Assembly: GCA_009701115.1 (NCBI GenBank)
Contig: WLKR01000071.1
Span: forward strand, 1-6,154
Length of the DNA stretch: 6,154 nucleotides
Direction of reading: 5' to 3'
From: Actinomycetota bacterium
GTDB taxonomy: Bacteria; Actinomycetota; Acidimicrobiia; Acidimicrobiales; RAAP-2
Program-made: the position numbers and the translations under genes
Part shown: positions 5,780-6,154 of the stretch, one piece after another
Layout of the letters: each line of letters opens with the position of its first letter
Numbering within the stretch: the stretch's first letter is position 1
The notes under the pieces: model-generated
What the model was told of the DNA's origin: nothing
Seen by the model: the letters and a program-made list of their open reading frames with translations, nothing else
Databases searched by the model: none

Positions 5780-6154
5780 TGCGTAACCGCCTCTCGCAGT
5801 ACCGAGATTGGTATATCGGCATCAAACCACCAATCAAGTTGCAACTTGGCCTGCCAAACCAGCATCATCTTTCCATTGGCCACACGGGACGATATCAATC
5901 GCTGCTCGGCCAACCAAGCCGTTTCGGCCGGTTCATACGACAGATCGATGAAGGCCGTTTGGCTCCCAGTCGCAACGGTTGGCAGCGGCGAGGAGTCTCC
6001 AGTCAGACTCACGGGTGTTGCATTAACGACTAGGTCCGCTTCATAAGAGCTCACGGAGACACCACGCACACGGTCATCAGCGCCAAACATCGAGAGTTGT
6101 CCACGATCAGTGCGAAGCAAAACATCGATTCGGCCCACTCCTCGGCTCAACAAC
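5776..6154 (-). CDS. aroE: Shikimate dehydrogenase (AroE), C-terminal part; N-terminus beyond window edge
   Basis: AroE reduces 3-dehydroshikimate to shikimate with NADPH. About 125 C-terminal residues are visible out of the usual 270 or so; the frame is still open at the right edge, so the start and the N-terminal catalytic Lys/Asp are outside. Seen, counting from the edge: the end of the nucleotide-binding fold with VLLRTDRG (11-18), DLVVNATP (40-47), FIDLSYEPAET (68-78) and VANGKMMLVWQA (91-102). These correspond to the NRT, NATP, D..Y.P..T and DGLGMLVxQA blocks of the family, with Q101 retained. The Asn of the NADP-binding NRT motif reads Leu here, and GLGML reads GKMML, so this is a divergent member. 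The TGA stop overlaps the rodA GTG by 4 nt, making this the upstream partner of rodA in one transcript. A quinate/shikimate dehydrogenase variant cannot be excluded from this half. Confidence 0.85.
   Translation of the reverse strand, partial: LLSRGVGRIDVLLRTDRGQLSMFGADDRVRGVSVSSYEADLVVNATPVSLTGDSSPLPTVATGSQTAFIDLSYEPAETAWLAEQRLISSRVANGKMMLVWQAKLQLDWWFDADIPISVLREAVTQ
5790..5795 (-). promoter_or_regulatory. Candidate ribosome binding site for rodA within aroE
   Basis: GAGAGG on the minus strand ends 10 nt before the rodA GTG at 5779-5777, in the last codons of aroE. The spacing is at the long end of the usual range, but together with the GTGA stop/start overlap it supports the GTG start and coupled translation. 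Confidence 0.4.

Noticed and set aside
1..6154. Mobile element, CRISPR, defence island or biosynthetic cluster
   Set aside because: No repeats, transposase or recombinase motifs, or sharp base-composition change were seen. All six genes belong to widespread housekeeping-type families.

Overview
The window is a compact, ordinary-looking piece of a bacterial chromosome, most probably actinobacterial. The evidence is the actinobacterial style of the PPK1 (TLYRTSGDSPIV and VELKARFDEAAN blocks), an FtsW/RodA protein with the extra N-terminal membrane segments seen in the mycobacterial Rv0017c type, and a DUF151 protein that aligns with Rv1829-like proteins. Base composition looks fairly balanced by eye rather than very GC-rich. 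Together with the tight packing, this would fit a streamlined lineage such as aquatic Acidimicrobiia, but that placement is a guess.

Layout from left to right. Bases 2-700 (+) are the C-terminal two thirds or so of a polytopic membrane protein of the lysylphosphatidylglycerol synthase/flippase-like family. It converges on ppk1 (697-2778, -), and the two stop codons overlap by 4 nt. ppk1 is divergent from an FtsW/RodA-family gene (2810-4168, +) across a very short intergenic region that must hold both start regions. That gene converges, again with a 4-nt stop overlap, on a three-gene minus-strand cluster read from right to left: aroE (5776 to beyond 6154, cut by the window edge), rodA (4646-5779, GTG start overlapping the aroE TGA) and a DUF151 'bifunctional nuclease' family gene (4165-4635, 10 nt after rodA).

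How the genes work together. Both SEDS proteins (FtsW/RodA) are predicted lipid II-using peptidoglycan glycosyltransferases of the inner membrane, of two different subtypes, and no class B penicillin-binding protein partner is visible for either. AroE supplies shikimate for the aromatic pathway, PPK1 makes polyphosphate, and the left-edge membrane protein may act on lipids. The minus-strand cluster looks co-transcribed; its common theme is unclear.

No tRNA, rRNA, CRISPR array, insertion sequence, attachment site or origin was seen. No gap between genes exceeds about 60 bases. I did not find a convincing novel system. The points most worth checking are the tiny divergent promoter region with a possible leaderless start, the pair of SEDS genes, a PPK1 nucleotide-site substitution, and the divergent DUF151 protein.
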